DNA from: Williamsia muralis NBRC 105860
GTDB lineage: Bacteria > Actinomycetota > Actinomycetes > Mycobacteriales > Mycobacteriaceae
Length of the DNA stretch: 64,000 bases
Assembly (NCBI RefSeq): GCF_001598915.1
Contig: NZ_BDAP01000001.1
Coordinates: 558,001 to 622,000 of the forward strand
Reading direction: 5' to 3'
Under the pieces are notes generated by a model. The model was not told where the DNA came from, made no database searches, and saw only the letters and a program-made list of their open reading frames with translations. Position 1 is the first letter of the stretch; each line of letters opens with the position of its first letter. The translations under genes and the position numbers were made by a program. This document shows positions 46,489 through 55,332 of the stretch, one piece after another.

Positions 46489-47811
46489 TCAGGCATTCCA
46501 CCACGGGCGCAGCGGCAGATCGCCGTTGCCGCCCTTGTCGTCCAGTTTCACCGCGAGAACCTGATGTAGCTGAATGATGTTGCGCTCGAATCCGATCCGG
46601 CATCCGGCCATGTACAGACCCCAGAGCCGCGCGGTGCCGATGCCCACTTCTTCGACTGCCTCGTCCCAGTGGTCGACCAGGTTCTTGTTCCAGTCGCGAA
46701 GGGTCATCGCGTAGTGCTCGCGCAGGTTCTCCTCGTGCACCACCTCCATCGCACCGATGTTCTGGATGGCCGAGATGATGGTGCCCGAGCCGGTCAACTC
46801 CCCGTCGGGGAACACATAGCGGTCGATGAACGGTCCGGCCTTGCCTCGGCTCACGTTGTTCGACCGGGTGATGCAGTGGTTCAGCAGGATTCCGCCATCA
46901 CGCAGCTTGCTGCGGATGAACTTGAAGTACGACGGGTAGTTCTGGATACCGATGTGCTCGGTCAATCCGATGGACGAGACCGCGTCGAACTCGTTTTCGG
47001 TGACGTCGCGGTAATCGCTGTGCCGCACTTCGGCGAACTCACTCAGACCCTCGTCGATGATTGCCTGCTGTGCCCACTGGGCCTGCTCGGCCGACAAGGT
47101 CACGCCGATGACGTGTACACCGCGACGTGCCGCGTACCGCACCATCGAACCCCAACCGCAGCCGATGTCGAGCAGTCGGTCGCCGGCCTTGAGCTTCAGC
47201 TTCTCGAACACGAGGCGATACTTGTTGTCCTGCGCCTCTTCCAGGCTCGCCTCATGATTCGGATAGCAGGCGCACGTGTACGTCATCGACGGCCCGAGCA
47301 CCCATTCGTAGAAGGTGTTCGAGACGTCGTAGTGATAGTGGATCGCTTCGGCGTCACGAGTCTTGCTGTGCCGCAAACCCTCAGCGATTCGGCGCCACCG
47401 GGGGAGCTGCTCCTGGGGCGGGGGTGTGATGGGCTTGAAATGCTCGAGTCCCAGTGACCGGGTGATCTGTGCCAGCGTGCGGGCCGACGGCCTGGAGAAC
47501 TGCACGTCCTCGGAGATCGCTCGCAATGCGGGGTAGGGGTCGCCCTCGTGGCACCCCTTCAGCGAGAGGTCGCCAGCGATGTATGCGCGGGCCAACCCGA
47601 GGTCGCTGGGTGCGGTGGCCAGATAGCGGGTACCCCGCGGGGTGAGCAGTTCGAGCCCGTACTCGGCATCGGCCGGGCCGGCCGAACTGCCGTCGTAGGC
47701 GGTGACGCTGATCTGCAGATCGCCGCCCGCGACGGCCTCCACCACCTCGGCCAGGCTGAGTTTCGGCCCGACCACCGACCCGGGCACCTCGTTGTTCTTC
47801 ACAGTTGTCAT
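46489..47811 (-). CDS. Cyclopropane-fatty-acid-synthase-like methyltransferase (BfaB/TmsB candidate)
   Basis: 440 residues. The C-terminal two-thirds is an S-adenosylmethionine methyltransferase acting on phospholipid acyl chains: SAM motif LLDIGCGWGSMVRYAAR, HYHYDVSNTFYEWVLGPSMTYTCAC (in parts) and LTEHIGIQNYPSYF. It is translated after the FAD oxidase (ATGA overlap). A methyltransferase plus FAD reductase/oxidase pair makes 10-methyl branched acids such as tuberculostearic acid in related bacteria, so this is the leading hypothesis; simple cyclopropanation is the alternative. I recall Rv3720 in this position. Confidence 0.88.
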   Translation of the reverse strand: MTTVKNNEVPGSVVGPKLSLAEVVEAVAGGDLQISVTAYDGSSAGPADAEYGLELLTPRGTRYLATAPSDLGLARAYIAGDLSLKGCHEGDPYPALRAISEDVQFSRPSARTLAQITRSLGLEHFKPITPPPQEQLPRWRRIAEGLRHSKTRDAEAIHYHYDVSNTFYEWVLGPSMTYTCACYPNHEASLEEAQDNKYRLVFEKLKLKAGDRLLDIGCGWGSMVRYAARRGVHVIGVTLSAEQAQWAQQAIIDEGLSEFAEVRHSDYRDVTENEFDAVSSIGLTEHIGIQNYPSYFKFIRSKLRDGGILLNHCITRSNNVSRGKAGPFIDRYVFPDGELTGSGTIISAIQNIGAMEVVHEENLREHYAMTLRDWNKNLVDHWDEAVEEVGIGTARLWGLYMAGCRIGFERNIIQLHQVLAVKLDDKGGNGDLPLRPWWNA

Positions 47812-49220
47812 TGCCGCTTCACCGCCTTTGAGTACAGGTCGAGTAACCGCGACCCGGGATCGTAACGTTTCTTGAGCAGGCGGTAGGGCTCACCGCCATA
47901 GAGCTGATCGAATTCCTCTTCGCCATAGAACGACTCGGAATACAGCGATTTGTGTCCGTCGAGTTCGGAGACCTTGATCTCGATCTGCCGGTTGGCGTAA
48001 CCCTCCGGCTTGTCCTCGCGTTTGGGCACCGCAGACCAGAACCCCACGTTGACGTAGGTGCGGTGGGGCTCGAGGGGATACAGCGGCCACGGGCGGTGTG
48101 CGTCGGCACCGGCGGGGGAGGGGTCGCGAAGTCGCAGCGGGCACAACCAGATCGGCTCGATCGGGATGTTCTCCAAGAACCAGTGGACGAACTCGGAGGT
48201 GCGCTCGATCGGGACCTCGATGTCCTGGACCACCCGTTCGCCGGGCGGTCGACCTTTGCGGGCATTGAGCTTGTCGCCGATGTCGAACCGGTGGTCGAGC
48301 GCGATCAACTTCCAGTAGAAGCTGCTGCGCAGCAGTGGCTTTGGCCACAGACGGCGGATGCGGGGGTTCTGCGCGCCGAATGCCCGCGAGCACCAGAACC
48401 AGTCGGTGTCCCAGCGCCACAGGTAGTCGGCGATGGTGAGCCGGTCGCGGATGGGAGTGGAATCGGCGCTGTGCTGGATCGACCGGTAGTAGATCTGATC
48501 GCCGGTGTAGTCACTGACCGGGCCCGGCACGCTCGTCTGCGCGCCCAGAACGAGGTAGCTCTCGGTGGCGGAGAACACGACACCGTCGAGATAGTCGACG
48601 CGTTCGCCGGCGTAGGTGCCCTGCTCGACGATGTCGTTCATCGTGGACTGCAGGCTGTCGACGTCGGTGAACCGTACGTGGCGCAACTCGACGTAGGGCG
48701 CGACCTCCTCGAGCTCGATGCGTAGCCGCGTCGAATAGCCAAGTGTGCCATAAGAATTGGCGAATCCGAAGAAAAGATCTGAGTTCTCACTGGTGGCCGA
48801 GGTGGTGACGATCTCGCCTGCTCCGGTCAAGATGTCGATCTCGAGTACCGATTCGTGGGGGAGTCCGTTGCGGAAAGAAGTCGACTCGATGCCGAGGCCG
48901 GTGACCGCGCCGCCCAAGGTGATGGTCTTGAGCTGGGGAACGACCTTGGGCGCCAGACCATATTTCAGCGTCGTCGCCACAAGTTCTTCGTACGTACACA
49001 TTCCGGCCACGTCGGCCGTACGGGCCTGCCGGTCAACCGAGATCACCCGGTCCAGCCCGGAAACGTCCAGTCCGGGATAAGGGTTCTTCGCCCGCTTGCG
49101 GAACAGGTTCGACGTCTTCTTGGCCAGCCGGACACGGCCAGAGGTCGGGATGGCCCGGTAGCTGGCCAGCAACCTCTCGACGCCTTCGTCGAAAACCTCT
49201 CGCCCTGTTTCGGAACCCAT
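47808..49220 (-). CDS. FAD-binding oxidoreductase, DHCR24-like (BfaA/TmsA candidate)
   Basis: 470 residues. PCMH-type FAD-binding domain with GMCTYEELVATTLKYG, PQLKTITLGGAVTGLGIES and the TLGYSTRLRIELEEV segment; C-terminal part resembles sterol delta-24 reductase. In the 10-methyl fatty acid pathway such a protein reduces the methylene intermediate made by the partner methyltransferase. Start MGSETGREVFDEG is my choice; an in-frame GTG at 49232 is possible as the Shine-Dalgarno is weak. I recall Rv3719 in the same place. Confidence 0.85.
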   Translation of the reverse strand: MGSETGREVFDEGVERLLASYRAIPTSGRVRLAKKTSNLFRKRAKNPYPGLDVSGLDRVISVDRQARTADVAGMCTYEELVATTLKYGLAPKVVPQLKTITLGGAVTGLGIESTSFRNGLPHESVLEIDILTGAGEIVTTSATSENSDLFFGFANSYGTLGYSTRLRIELEEVAPYVELRHVRFTDVDSLQSTMNDIVEQGTYAGERVDYLDGVVFSATESYLVLGAQTSVPGPVSDYTGDQIYYRSIQHSADSTPIRDRLTIADYLWRWDTDWFWCSRAFGAQNPRIRRLWPKPLLRSSFYWKLIALDHRFDIGDKLNARKGRPPGERVVQDIEVPIERTSEFVHWFLENIPIEPIWLCPLRLRDPSPAGADAHRPWPLYPLEPHRTYVNVGFWSAVPKREDKPEGYANRQIEIKVSELDGHKSLYSESFYGEEEFDQLYGGEPYRLLKKRYDPGSRLLDLYSKAVKRQ

Positions 49221-49397
49221 TACCCGCGACACGCCTAAGAGCCTAGGACCCTCGTCCAGTAGTTGCCAGCTCACCCACCACATGACCGATTTGCCGTTGT
49301 TCGGTTCCGCACGGGCCGGCTGCGCCGCGCGAAGTCATCCGATGGCGTTCTGGCAGGCTCGACGTGACACCTACCAACAACCGAAAGGTGATATCTC

Positions 49398-49838
49398 GTG
49401 GCACAGGTAACCGCATCCGAGTCGATCGTCATCAATGCCGCGCCGGAGAAGGTGCTCGCGGCACTATCCGACTACCAGACGGTGCGTCCCAGCATCCTCC
49501 CCGGCCAGTACCGCGACTACAAGGTCGTCGAGGGTGGCGTCGGCGCAGGCACCGTCGCCTCCTGGACCCTCCAGGCAACAAAGAAGCGCTCGCGCAACGT
49601 CCAGGCCCGCGTGGGCGTGGTCGGCTCCACCGTCACCGAGACCGACGTCAATTCGTCGATGGTGACCACGTATCAGGTCGATGCCTCCGGGGCCAGCTCG
49701 AAGGTCACCACCACCACCACGTGGCAGGGAGCGGGCGGTATCGGCGGATTCTTCGAGAAGACGTTTGCACCCAAGGGACTGGCGAAGATCCAGGCCGAAC
49801 TGCTCGGCAACCTCAAGTCGCACGTCGAACGCGTCTGA
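49398..49838 (+). CDS. SRPBCC family protein (Rv3718c-like)
   Basis: 146 residues, START/Bet v 1 helix-grip fold: begins ESIVINAAPEKVLAALSDYQ, the strand-rich middle ends in a long C-terminal helix (APKGLAKIQAELLGNLKSHVER). Such proteins bind hydrophobic ligands or act as lyases; no catalytic signature is visible. GTG start with GAAAGG upstream. It is divergent from the FAD oxidase, in the order found in M. tuberculosis. Confidence 0.85.
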   Translation: MAQVTASESIVINAAPEKVLAALSDYQTVRPSILPGQYRDYKVVEGGVGAGTVASWTLQATKKRSRNVQARVGVVGSTVTETDVNSSMVTTYQVDASGASSKVTTTTTWQGAGGIGGFFEKTFAPKGLAKIQAELLGNLKSHVERV

Positions 49839-49878
49839 GCCGGATCGCGCCGAGAACGACTTCCAGAAGACGACCCGA

Positions 49879-50796
49879 GTGCGACACCGCAAACCAGCGC
49901 CGCTCCCATTGCGCGACGGTGTGGACCCCACTCGGGTCGTTCTGCGTTCCGCTGATCGCACGATCGGCGAGGCGATGCTGGCCGCACCGGCGTGTGAGGG
50001 CCTGACGCTCCACGATCTGCTGACCCGGGCCGAGCGCGGTGAGGTGCTCGGCATCGGTGGTGAACCCGTCGATCTGGCTGCACCGGCCGAGATCGGACGG
50101 CCGGTCTACTTTTACCGCGACCTGCCCGTGGAGACGGAGATACCGTTCGACCTGCCGATCATCCATCAGGACAACGATCTGGTGGTCGTGGACAAACCGC
50201 ACTATCTGGCGACGATGCCTCGGGGAACGCACGTGGTGCAGACCGCACTGGTCCGGTTGCGCCGAGAACTCGACAACCCATCGATCAGCCCGGTGCACCG
50301 GCTGGACCGGCTCACGGCCGGAGTGCTCATGTTCACCGTGCGCCCGCAAGCGCGCGCCCCCTACCAACAGCTCTTCGCCGACCGTGCGGTGAACAAGGAA
50401 TACCGTGCCCGCGCACCGATCCACCCCGGCCTGCAATTGCCGGTCACCGTTCGCAACCGCATCCTCAAAGACGCCGGCGACCTGCGAGCTCGGGTGGAAC
50501 CTGGGGAGGTCAACGCTGTCTCGACCATCGATCTCCTGAGCGCCTCGCACGATCGGGGGGTCTACCGGCTGAGGCCGCAGACCGGTCGCACACATCAGCT
50601 CAGACTGCACATGGCGGGTTTGGGTGTCCCGATCGACGGAGACCCGCTGTACCCGGAGGTCCGGCCCGACGTGGCCGCAGCCCCGGACCGCGGTGATTTC
50701 TCCGATCCGCTTCGCCTACTTGCCTACTCTGTCGAGTTCACCGACCCGTTCAGCGGCGAGCTGCGACGCTTCGTCAGTACCCGCGAACTGCTCTGA
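49879..50796 (+). CDS. RluA family pseudouridine synthase
   Basis: 305 residues from a GTG. The catalytic Asp is in HRLDRLTAGV, with LRPQTGRTHQLRLHM the RluA C-terminal signature. The N-terminal part resembles RluA members with a degenerate S4-like segment. Isomerises uridines in rRNA or tRNA; target site unknown. This gene replaces the amidase (Rv3717) that I recall between Rv3718c and Rv3716c in M. tuberculosis. Confidence 0.88.
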   Translation: MRHRKPAPLPLRDGVDPTRVVLRSADRTIGEAMLAAPACEGLTLHDLLTRAERGEVLGIGGEPVDLAAPAEIGRPVYFYRDLPVETEIPFDLPIIHQDNDLVVVDKPHYLATMPRGTHVVQTALVRLRRELDNPSISPVHRLDRLTAGVLMFTVRPQARAPYQQLFADRAVNKEYRARAPIHPGLQLPVTVRNRILKDAGDLRARVEPGEVNAVSTIDLLSASHDRGVYRLRPQTGRTHQLRLHMAGLGVPIDGDPLYPEVRPDVAAAPDRGDFSDPLRLLAYSVEFTDPFSGELRRFVSTRELL

Positions 50797-50808
50797 GAGG
50801 AGAACCGA

Positions 50809-51219
50809 GTGGCAATCATCGTCTCCTACGACCGCTACCCGGACCTGCGTTGCGAGGTGGTGCTCTTCCTCGACGACGAGAGTGGGGATTGTTTCCAGGT
50901 CCAGCGCGACCTCCCCGCCGGCGACAACGGCTACGAGATCAGTGCCGGGGTCGGGCCGCCGGTACGAGGGGGTATCGCCGCGTGGCAACGGGTCGGCGAC
51001 GAGTTCCAGTTCGCGCTGACACCCAAGGCGTCGATGATGTTCGGTGGCAACGCGCGACTGCGGTTCGAGGCCGAGTCGGCGGGCGGCGATACCATCGACA
51101 GCATTGCTGCTCATCTCGAACGCATGATGCGCCCGCAAGACAACCCGCCCGACGGCCCGATCAGGCCCGAAGACCCCGATCAGCCCTATGAGACAGAGGA
51201 CAGCAGTGGAACCAGATAA
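50809..51219 (+). CDS. Hypothetical protein next to ybaB/recR
   Basis: 136 residues from GTG with GAGAGGAG seven bases upstream, so a real gene. Alternating beta strands ([22 protein letters not shown], in parts) followed by one helix ([14 protein letters not shown]) and an acidic, Pro-rich tail. I do not recognise the family with certainty; the compact beta-plus-helix outline recalls Imm10-type immunity proteins, but no toxin gene is nearby. Its end overlaps the ybaB start by 14 bases. Confidence 0.6.
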   Translation: MAIIVSYDRYPDLRCEVVLFLDDESGDCFQVQRDLPAGDNGYEISAGVGPPVRGGIAAWQRVGDEFQFALTPKASMMFGGNARLRFEAESAGGDTIDSIAAHLERMMRPQDNPPDGPIRPEDPDQPYETEDSSGTR

Positions 51220-51544
51220 CCCGATGGCCGGACTCCTGCAGCAGGCTCAGCAGATGCAGCAGCAGTTGCTGGCCGCGCAGGAACAGATCGCCGCCGCCGA
51301 GGTCACCGGAACCGCCGGTGGAGGGCTCGTCACGGTCACCGGTAGCGGCACCGGCGAGGTCACCGCGGTGACCATCGACCCCAAGGTCGTGGACGCCGAC
51401 GACGTCGAGACCCTGCAAGATCTCATCGTCGGTGCTCTTGCCGATCTGAACAGCAAACGCGACGAGCTCACCCAGCAGAAGATGGGTCCGCTCGCCGGCG
51501 GACTCGGCGGCCTGGGCGGCGGGTTCCCCGGTCTGGGTGGATAG
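51206..51544 (+). CDS. ybaB: YbaB/EbfC family nucleoid-associated protein
   Basis: 112 residues. N-terminal coiled coil [23 protein letters not shown], then the DNA-binding beta sheet ([24 protein letters not shown]) and helix ([19 protein letters not shown]), ending in a Gly-rich tail. GTG start with GAGGA 5 bases upstream. Found next to recR in most bacteria and possibly involved with it in DNA binding. Confidence 0.92.
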   Translation: MEPDNPMAGLLQQAQQMQQQLLAAQEQIAAAEVTGTAGGGLVTVTGSGTGEVTAVTIDPKVVDADDVETLQDLIVGALADLNSKRDELTQQKMGPLAGGLGGLGGGFPGLGG

Positions 51545-51551
51545 CTGACCC

Positions 51552-52163
51552 GTGTATGAAGGACCGATCCAGGATCTGATCGACGAGCTGGCGAAGCTGC
51601 CAGGGCTCGGTCCCAAGGGTGCCCAGAGGATCGCGTTCCATCTGCTGGCCGTTCCGGCAGGCGACATCGACCGGTTGACCGCCGCGTTGGTGCACGTCCG
51701 CGACGACGTCGTCTTCTGCGAGGTGTGCGGCAACGTGTCGGCGCAGGTGCGTTGCCGGATCTGCCGTGATGCCCGGCGTGATGCGAGCAAGATATGTGTG
51801 GTCGAAGAGCCCAAGGACGTGCAGGCCATCGAACGAACCAAGGAGTTCACCGGCCGCTACCACGTTCTCGGTGGGGCCCTGGACCCGCTCGGCGGGGTGG
51901 GCCCGGACCAACTGCGGATCCGAGAGTTGTTGCGTCGCTTGGGTAATCAGGAAGATGGCGTGGACGTCAGCGAGGTGATCGTCGCCACCGACCCCAACAC
52001 GGAGGGCGAGGCGACGGCGACCTACCTGCAACGGATGTTGCGGGACTTCCCCGGTCTGTCGGTGACCCGGCTGGCGTCGGGTCTGCCGATGGGCGGCGAC
52101 CTCGAGTTCGCCGACGAATTGACGCTCGGGCGGGCACTGTCCGGTCGCCGGATCCTGACGTAG
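51552..52163 (+). CDS. recR: Recombination mediator protein RecR
   Basis: 203 residues. Helix-hairpin-helix [20 protein letters not shown], zinc finger [16 protein letters not shown], Toprim domain with [14 protein letters not shown] and the C-terminal [19 protein letters not shown]. Loads RecA at gaps with RecF and RecO. GTG start, 8 bases after ybaB. Confidence 0.96.
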   Translation: MYEGPIQDLIDELAKLPGLGPKGAQRIAFHLLAVPAGDIDRLTAALVHVRDDVVFCEVCGNVSAQVRCRICRDARRDASKICVVEEPKDVQAIERTKEFTGRYHVLGGALDPLGGVGPDQLRIRELLRRLGNQEDGVDVSEVIVATDPNTEGEATATYLQRMLRDFPGLSVTRLASGLPMGGDLEFADELTLGRALSGRRILT

Positions 52164-52168
52164 CTCTC

Positions 52169-52726
52169 ATGGTCGACGACGCGTGGATCGAACATTTCGC
52201 CCGGCAACTCAAGTCGGGCATCGTGGCCATCGACGGCCCGTCCGGCGCGGGCAAGTCGACGTTCGCGGACCGATTGATGGCCGTGCTCCACGATGTCGGG
52301 ACCCCGGCGGTGCTGGTGCGTACCGACGACTTCGCGACGTGGGACGACCCGGTCGGTTGGTGGCCCGAGCTCGACGAAGAGGTGATCCGGTCGTACTGGC
52401 GTGGACACGACTTCCGCTACCACCCGCGGGTGTGGCGGGACGGCCGTCCCGAAACCGGTCCTCGCGTCTGGGTGAGATGGGAGCCGTTGCTGGTGATCGA
52501 GGGTGTGTCCAGTGCTCGTGCGCCGGTTCGCAGGCAGCTCACCAGGGCGCTGTGGCTCGATGGCGGCGACGAATCGGAACGTCTGGAACGAGCGGTCGCC
52601 CGCGACGGTGAGGACGAACGCCGGCACCTGATCCGTTGGCAGAACTTCGAGCGCGGCTGGTTCGCGGTCGACCGCACCCGCGAGCACTGTGAAGTGGTAC
52701 CCGAGTTCGCGCCGGAATCGGTCTGA
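52169..52726 (+). CDS. Uridine kinase-like P-loop protein
   Basis: 185 residues, Walker A DGPSGAGKST and a later ERLERAV and HLIRWQNFE region matching small actinobacterial uridine/pantothenate-kinase-like proteins. It probably phosphorylates a nucleoside or similar small molecule. It is only 5 bases after recR and its stop is 4 bases from the convergent phosphoribosyltransferase stop. Confidence 0.8.
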   Translation: MVDDAWIEHFARQLKSGIVAIDGPSGAGKSTFADRLMAVLHDVGTPAVLVRTDDFATWDDPVGWWPELDEEVIRSYWRGHDFRYHPRVWRDGRPETGPRVWVRWEPLLVIEGVSSARAPVRRQLTRALWLDGGDESERLERAVARDGEDERRHLIRWQNFERGWFAVDRTREHCEVVPEFAPESV

Positions 52727-52730
52727 CCCG

Positions 52731-53465
52731 TCAGTCTGGTTCGGTCGTCGGGGTGCGCAGCAGCTCCTGCACCTCTCCGTCGGACACCTGAGTGTAGTCG
52801 CGGTATGACCGCCCGACCGCCGTGAAGTCGTCAGGTAGTGCGCCGCAGACGATTTCGTCGGCGGCCCCGGTGAGCAGCGAGCAGGTGGACTCAGGTGCGG
52901 TGCCGGCGGCGACGATCACCTGTGCGGGCCGGCGGCTGCGCACCGCGTCGACCGCCACACGCATGCTGGCCCCCGTCGCCAGTCCGTCGTCGACGAGGAT
53001 GACAACCTTGCCGGTCACCTCGGCGGGTGGGCGCCCCTCCCGATAGACCTTTTCGCGGCGCATCAGCTCCCGGGTCTCGGTCTCCAGGACGCGCTGGACG
53101 TCGTCGCGGCTGACACCGAATTCGCGGATCATCCGATGATTGAGCACCGGTTCGCCGCCCGAGGCCACCGCGCCCATCGCGAGCTCCTCGCGTCCGGGTA
53201 CCCCCAGTTTTCGGACCACCATCGCATCGAGTGGGGCATTGAGCGCATAGGCGATCTCCCAGGCGACCGGCACGCCTCCGCGGGCCAGCCCGAGCACGAG
53301 GACGTCGCTGCGGTCGGCCAGCTCGAGTTCGCCGAACTTGAGCTGGTCGCCGAGAGCGCGGCCTGCTGCACGGCGATCCAAGAACTCGCGTGCTTCATCA
53401 CGGCTGTGTCGCAGTCGCATCTGCCTGTCCACCTGCTCCCGTTCACGCTCGGTCTCGGCCGACAT
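52731..53465 (-). CDS. Phosphoribosyltransferase family protein
   Basis: 244 residues. PRTase I fold with the PRPP loop VVILVDDGLATGASMRVAVD and, at the N-terminus, GLARGGVPVAWEIAYAL, typical of the stand-alone PRTases that may be fused to hydrolases. The PPi loop and flexible loop suggest true PRTase activity; substrate unknown. Start MSAETEREREQ is chosen 20 bases after the upstream gene; MRLRHSRDE (53420) is an alternative with better Shine-Dalgarno spacing. Confidence 0.82.
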   Translation of the reverse strand: MSAETEREREQVDRQMRLRHSRDEAREFLDRRAAGRALGDQLKFGELELADRSDVLVLGLARGGVPVAWEIAYALNAPLDAMVVRKLGVPGREELAMGAVASGGEPVLNHRMIREFGVSRDDVQRVLETETRELMRREKVYREGRPPAEVTGKVVILVDDGLATGASMRVAVDAVRSRRPAQVIVAAGTAPESTCSLLTGAADEIVCGALPDDFTAVGRSYRDYTQVSDGEVQELLRTPTTEPD

Positions 53466-53484
53466 CTCCACCGGCGCGGCGTTG

Positions 53485-54027
53485 CTAGAAGAACTGGGCG
53501 GTGGTGATGCACGGCCGGCCGGCTTCGTCGGCCACCTGATACACCGCCCGCGTATTCTCCGAGATGTCACCTTGCTCCCACGAGAATGCCACGATCACCT
53601 CGACTTGGGCAGAGGGCGCAGGGCGCGGCACCACCGCCATCGAATCGATGGTCAGGGTGCTCGACGAATTACGCGTCTTGAGCTGGTCGGTGGACGTGAT
53701 CAGGTCAGGCAACGTCTTCTTGGCGAACTCGCCACAACTGTTCGCCTTGAACACCGCAACCTGCCCGTCCGCGGTCGCCGGGCCGACGTCGTACATGCTG
53801 CGCGTCACCGCGGTCGCGATGTCGCGGGCCTGCTGATCGGTGATCGTCGGGCCGGCCGGCGTCGTCGGTGACCGTGTCTCGTCGTCACCGTTGTCGGGAG
53901 CGGTGAGTGTCGCGACGACGGCGGTGAGTGCCACGAGCACGATCAGCACGCCCCCGAGGACCAGTAGCAGTCGGAGGCGGCGGTGTGACCCGGGCGGACG
54001 GGTCGGGCGCACATGTGGGTCCGTCAT
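53485..54027 (-). CDS. Single-pass membrane protein, Mce-associated-like
   Basis: 180 residues. Short Pro/Arg-rich cytoplasmic end, one transmembrane helix (LLLVLGGVLIVLVALTAVVATL), a Thr/Pro-rich linker and an extracytoplasmic domain of about 120 residues with TITDQQARDIATAVTRSMYD and a final Cys pair (NSCGEF, RPCITT), like the NTF2-like domain of Mce-associated proteins. The start overlaps the stop of the upstream gene by one base (TGATG), and the two look like paralogues. No mce genes are near. Confidence 0.65.
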   Translation of the reverse strand: MTDPHVRPTRPPGSHRRLRLLLVLGGVLIVLVALTAVVATLTAPDNGDDETRSPTTPAGPTITDQQARDIATAVTRSMYDVGPATADGQVAVFKANSCGEFAKKTLPDLITSTDQLKTRNSSSTLTIDSMAVVPRPAPSAQVEVIVAFSWEQGDISENTRAVYQVADEAGRPCITTAQFF

Positions 54028-54584
54028 CACAGCACCTTCATCATGTTGACGCACAGGGGGATTGCGGAGCGGCTCACGGTGAACTCGATGGCAGCGGGTT
54101 CGATGGGGGCCGGTTCGGAGTTGTCCTGACTCGCGGACACCTCGAAGACCGCGAGCACGGTCACCGACTCCGCATCTTGCCGGGCGATGCCGTAGTGCGC
54201 ATTGCTGGTCACCAGGCTGCGGCCGGTGGTGGTGACCGTCTGCAGCAGCGAATCGGCGGTGTCGTTCCACTCCTGAAGGGCCGTTCCACAGAGCAGGGCC
54301 TGCGCGGACTTCATCGTCGATCTGATGGTGTCAGGGGTGAAGTTGTAGATCGATTCCGTGGTGGCGCGCACCGTGTCGAGGATGGTGTCTTCGTTCGACA
54401 CGGTGGTAGACGCGGTAGGAGCGCTGGTGGGCGAATCGTCTTCGCCCACAACCGACCACGTGATCATCCACGTTGCGGTGACCACCACTGCGACCACCAC
54501 CAGGGCGACGGCGAACAACGCAGGAGCGGCGCGGCGTTGGCCGCCCGGATGTGGTGATGTGGACGTGGACCGGGGAGATGTCAT
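54027..54584 (-). CDS. Single-pass membrane protein, Mce-associated-like (second copy)
   Basis: 185 residues with the same layout: basic N-terminus, transmembrane helix (ALFAVALVVVAVVVTATW), Ser/Thr-rich linker, then a domain of about 120 residues (NEDTILDTVRATTESIYNF) with two Cys (LLCGTAL, PLCVNMM). Start MTSPRSTSTSPHPGG assumed; an in-frame GTG further upstream (54638) would overlap gatD. Sits immediately after gatD on the same strand. Confidence 0.65.
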   Translation of the reverse strand: MTSPRSTSTSPHPGGQRRAAPALFAVALVVVAVVVTATWMITWSVVGEDDSPTSAPTASTTVSNEDTILDTVRATTESIYNFTPDTIRSTMKSAQALLCGTALQEWNDTADSLLQTVTTTGRSLVTSNAHYGIARQDAESVTVLAVFEVSASQDNSEPAPIEPAAIEFTVSRSAIPLCVNMMKVL

Positions 54585-54606
54585 CGGTGCCGGGGTCTGG
54601 AGTCGT

Positions 54607-55332
54607 TCACCCTCGACGGCCCGCGGCAAGGCGCTCACGGCGCAGCAGATCGACCTCTGCCAACGGCAGTGGATCGAGTTGTTCGACGCCCAGTGCGCGG
54701 GCGAGCAGCATGTCGGCCAGCTCGGGATTGCGGGCCAGGGCGGGGCCGTGCATGTAGGTTCCGATCACCGAACCCTGCACCACGCCTTCCACCTTCTCGC
54801 CCGCGCCGTTGCCGACGCCGTGCTTCACCTTGCCCAGCGCGTGGGCGTCCGGCCCGAGAGTGGTTCCACCGCGGTGGTTTTCGAATCCCGTCAGTGGGGT
54901 GGTGAGCCCGGAGGCCGGTGACGGTTCGGTGATCAGCTCGCCGATGCTGCGTTTGTCCTGCGGTGTGGTGGTCACGTCGAGCATCGAGATCCCCTCGACG
55001 CGCTCACCGGAAGATGTCTCGTACCAGTGCCCGAGTACCTGGATGGCGGCACAGATGGCGAGAACGGGCCGGCCTGTTTCTGCCGCGCGCTGCAGGCCCG
55101 GGTATTTGGTCAGGTGTCGCGTGGCCAGCCGTTGTGCGTAGTCCTCGGCGCCGCCGAGGGTATAGACGTCGAGTGATTCGGGCACGGGATCGGTGAGGTT
55201 GATCTGGATGATCTCCGCCTCGATGCCTCGCATGCGTGCGCGCTGGCGCAACACCAGGGCGTTGCCGCCGTCGCCGTAGGTGCCCATCACATCGGGGAGT
55301 ACCAGTCCGATGCGCAGTGTGGAGTCGGACAT
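54607..55332 (-). CDS. gatD: Lipid II isoglutaminyl synthase, glutaminase subunit
   Basis: 241 residues, class I glutamine amidotransferase. Catalytic Cys94 in LAICAAIQVLG and His in GTYMHGPALARNPELAD. It releases ammonia from glutamine for MurT, which amidates D-glutamate in the peptidoglycan stem peptide. The start overlaps the murT stop by one base. Normal length; essential in staphylococci and mycobacteria. Confidence 0.95.
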   Translation of the reverse strand: MSDSTLRIGLVLPDVMGTYGDGGNALVLRQRARMRGIEAEIIQINLTDPVPESLDVYTLGGAEDYAQRLATRHLTKYPGLQRAAETGRPVLAICAAIQVLGHWYETSSGERVEGISMLDVTTTPQDKRSIGELITEPSPASGLTTPLTGFENHRGGTTLGPDAHALGKVKHGVGNGAGEKVEGVVQGSVIGTYMHGPALARNPELADMLLARALGVEQLDPLPLAEVDLLRRERLAAGRRG

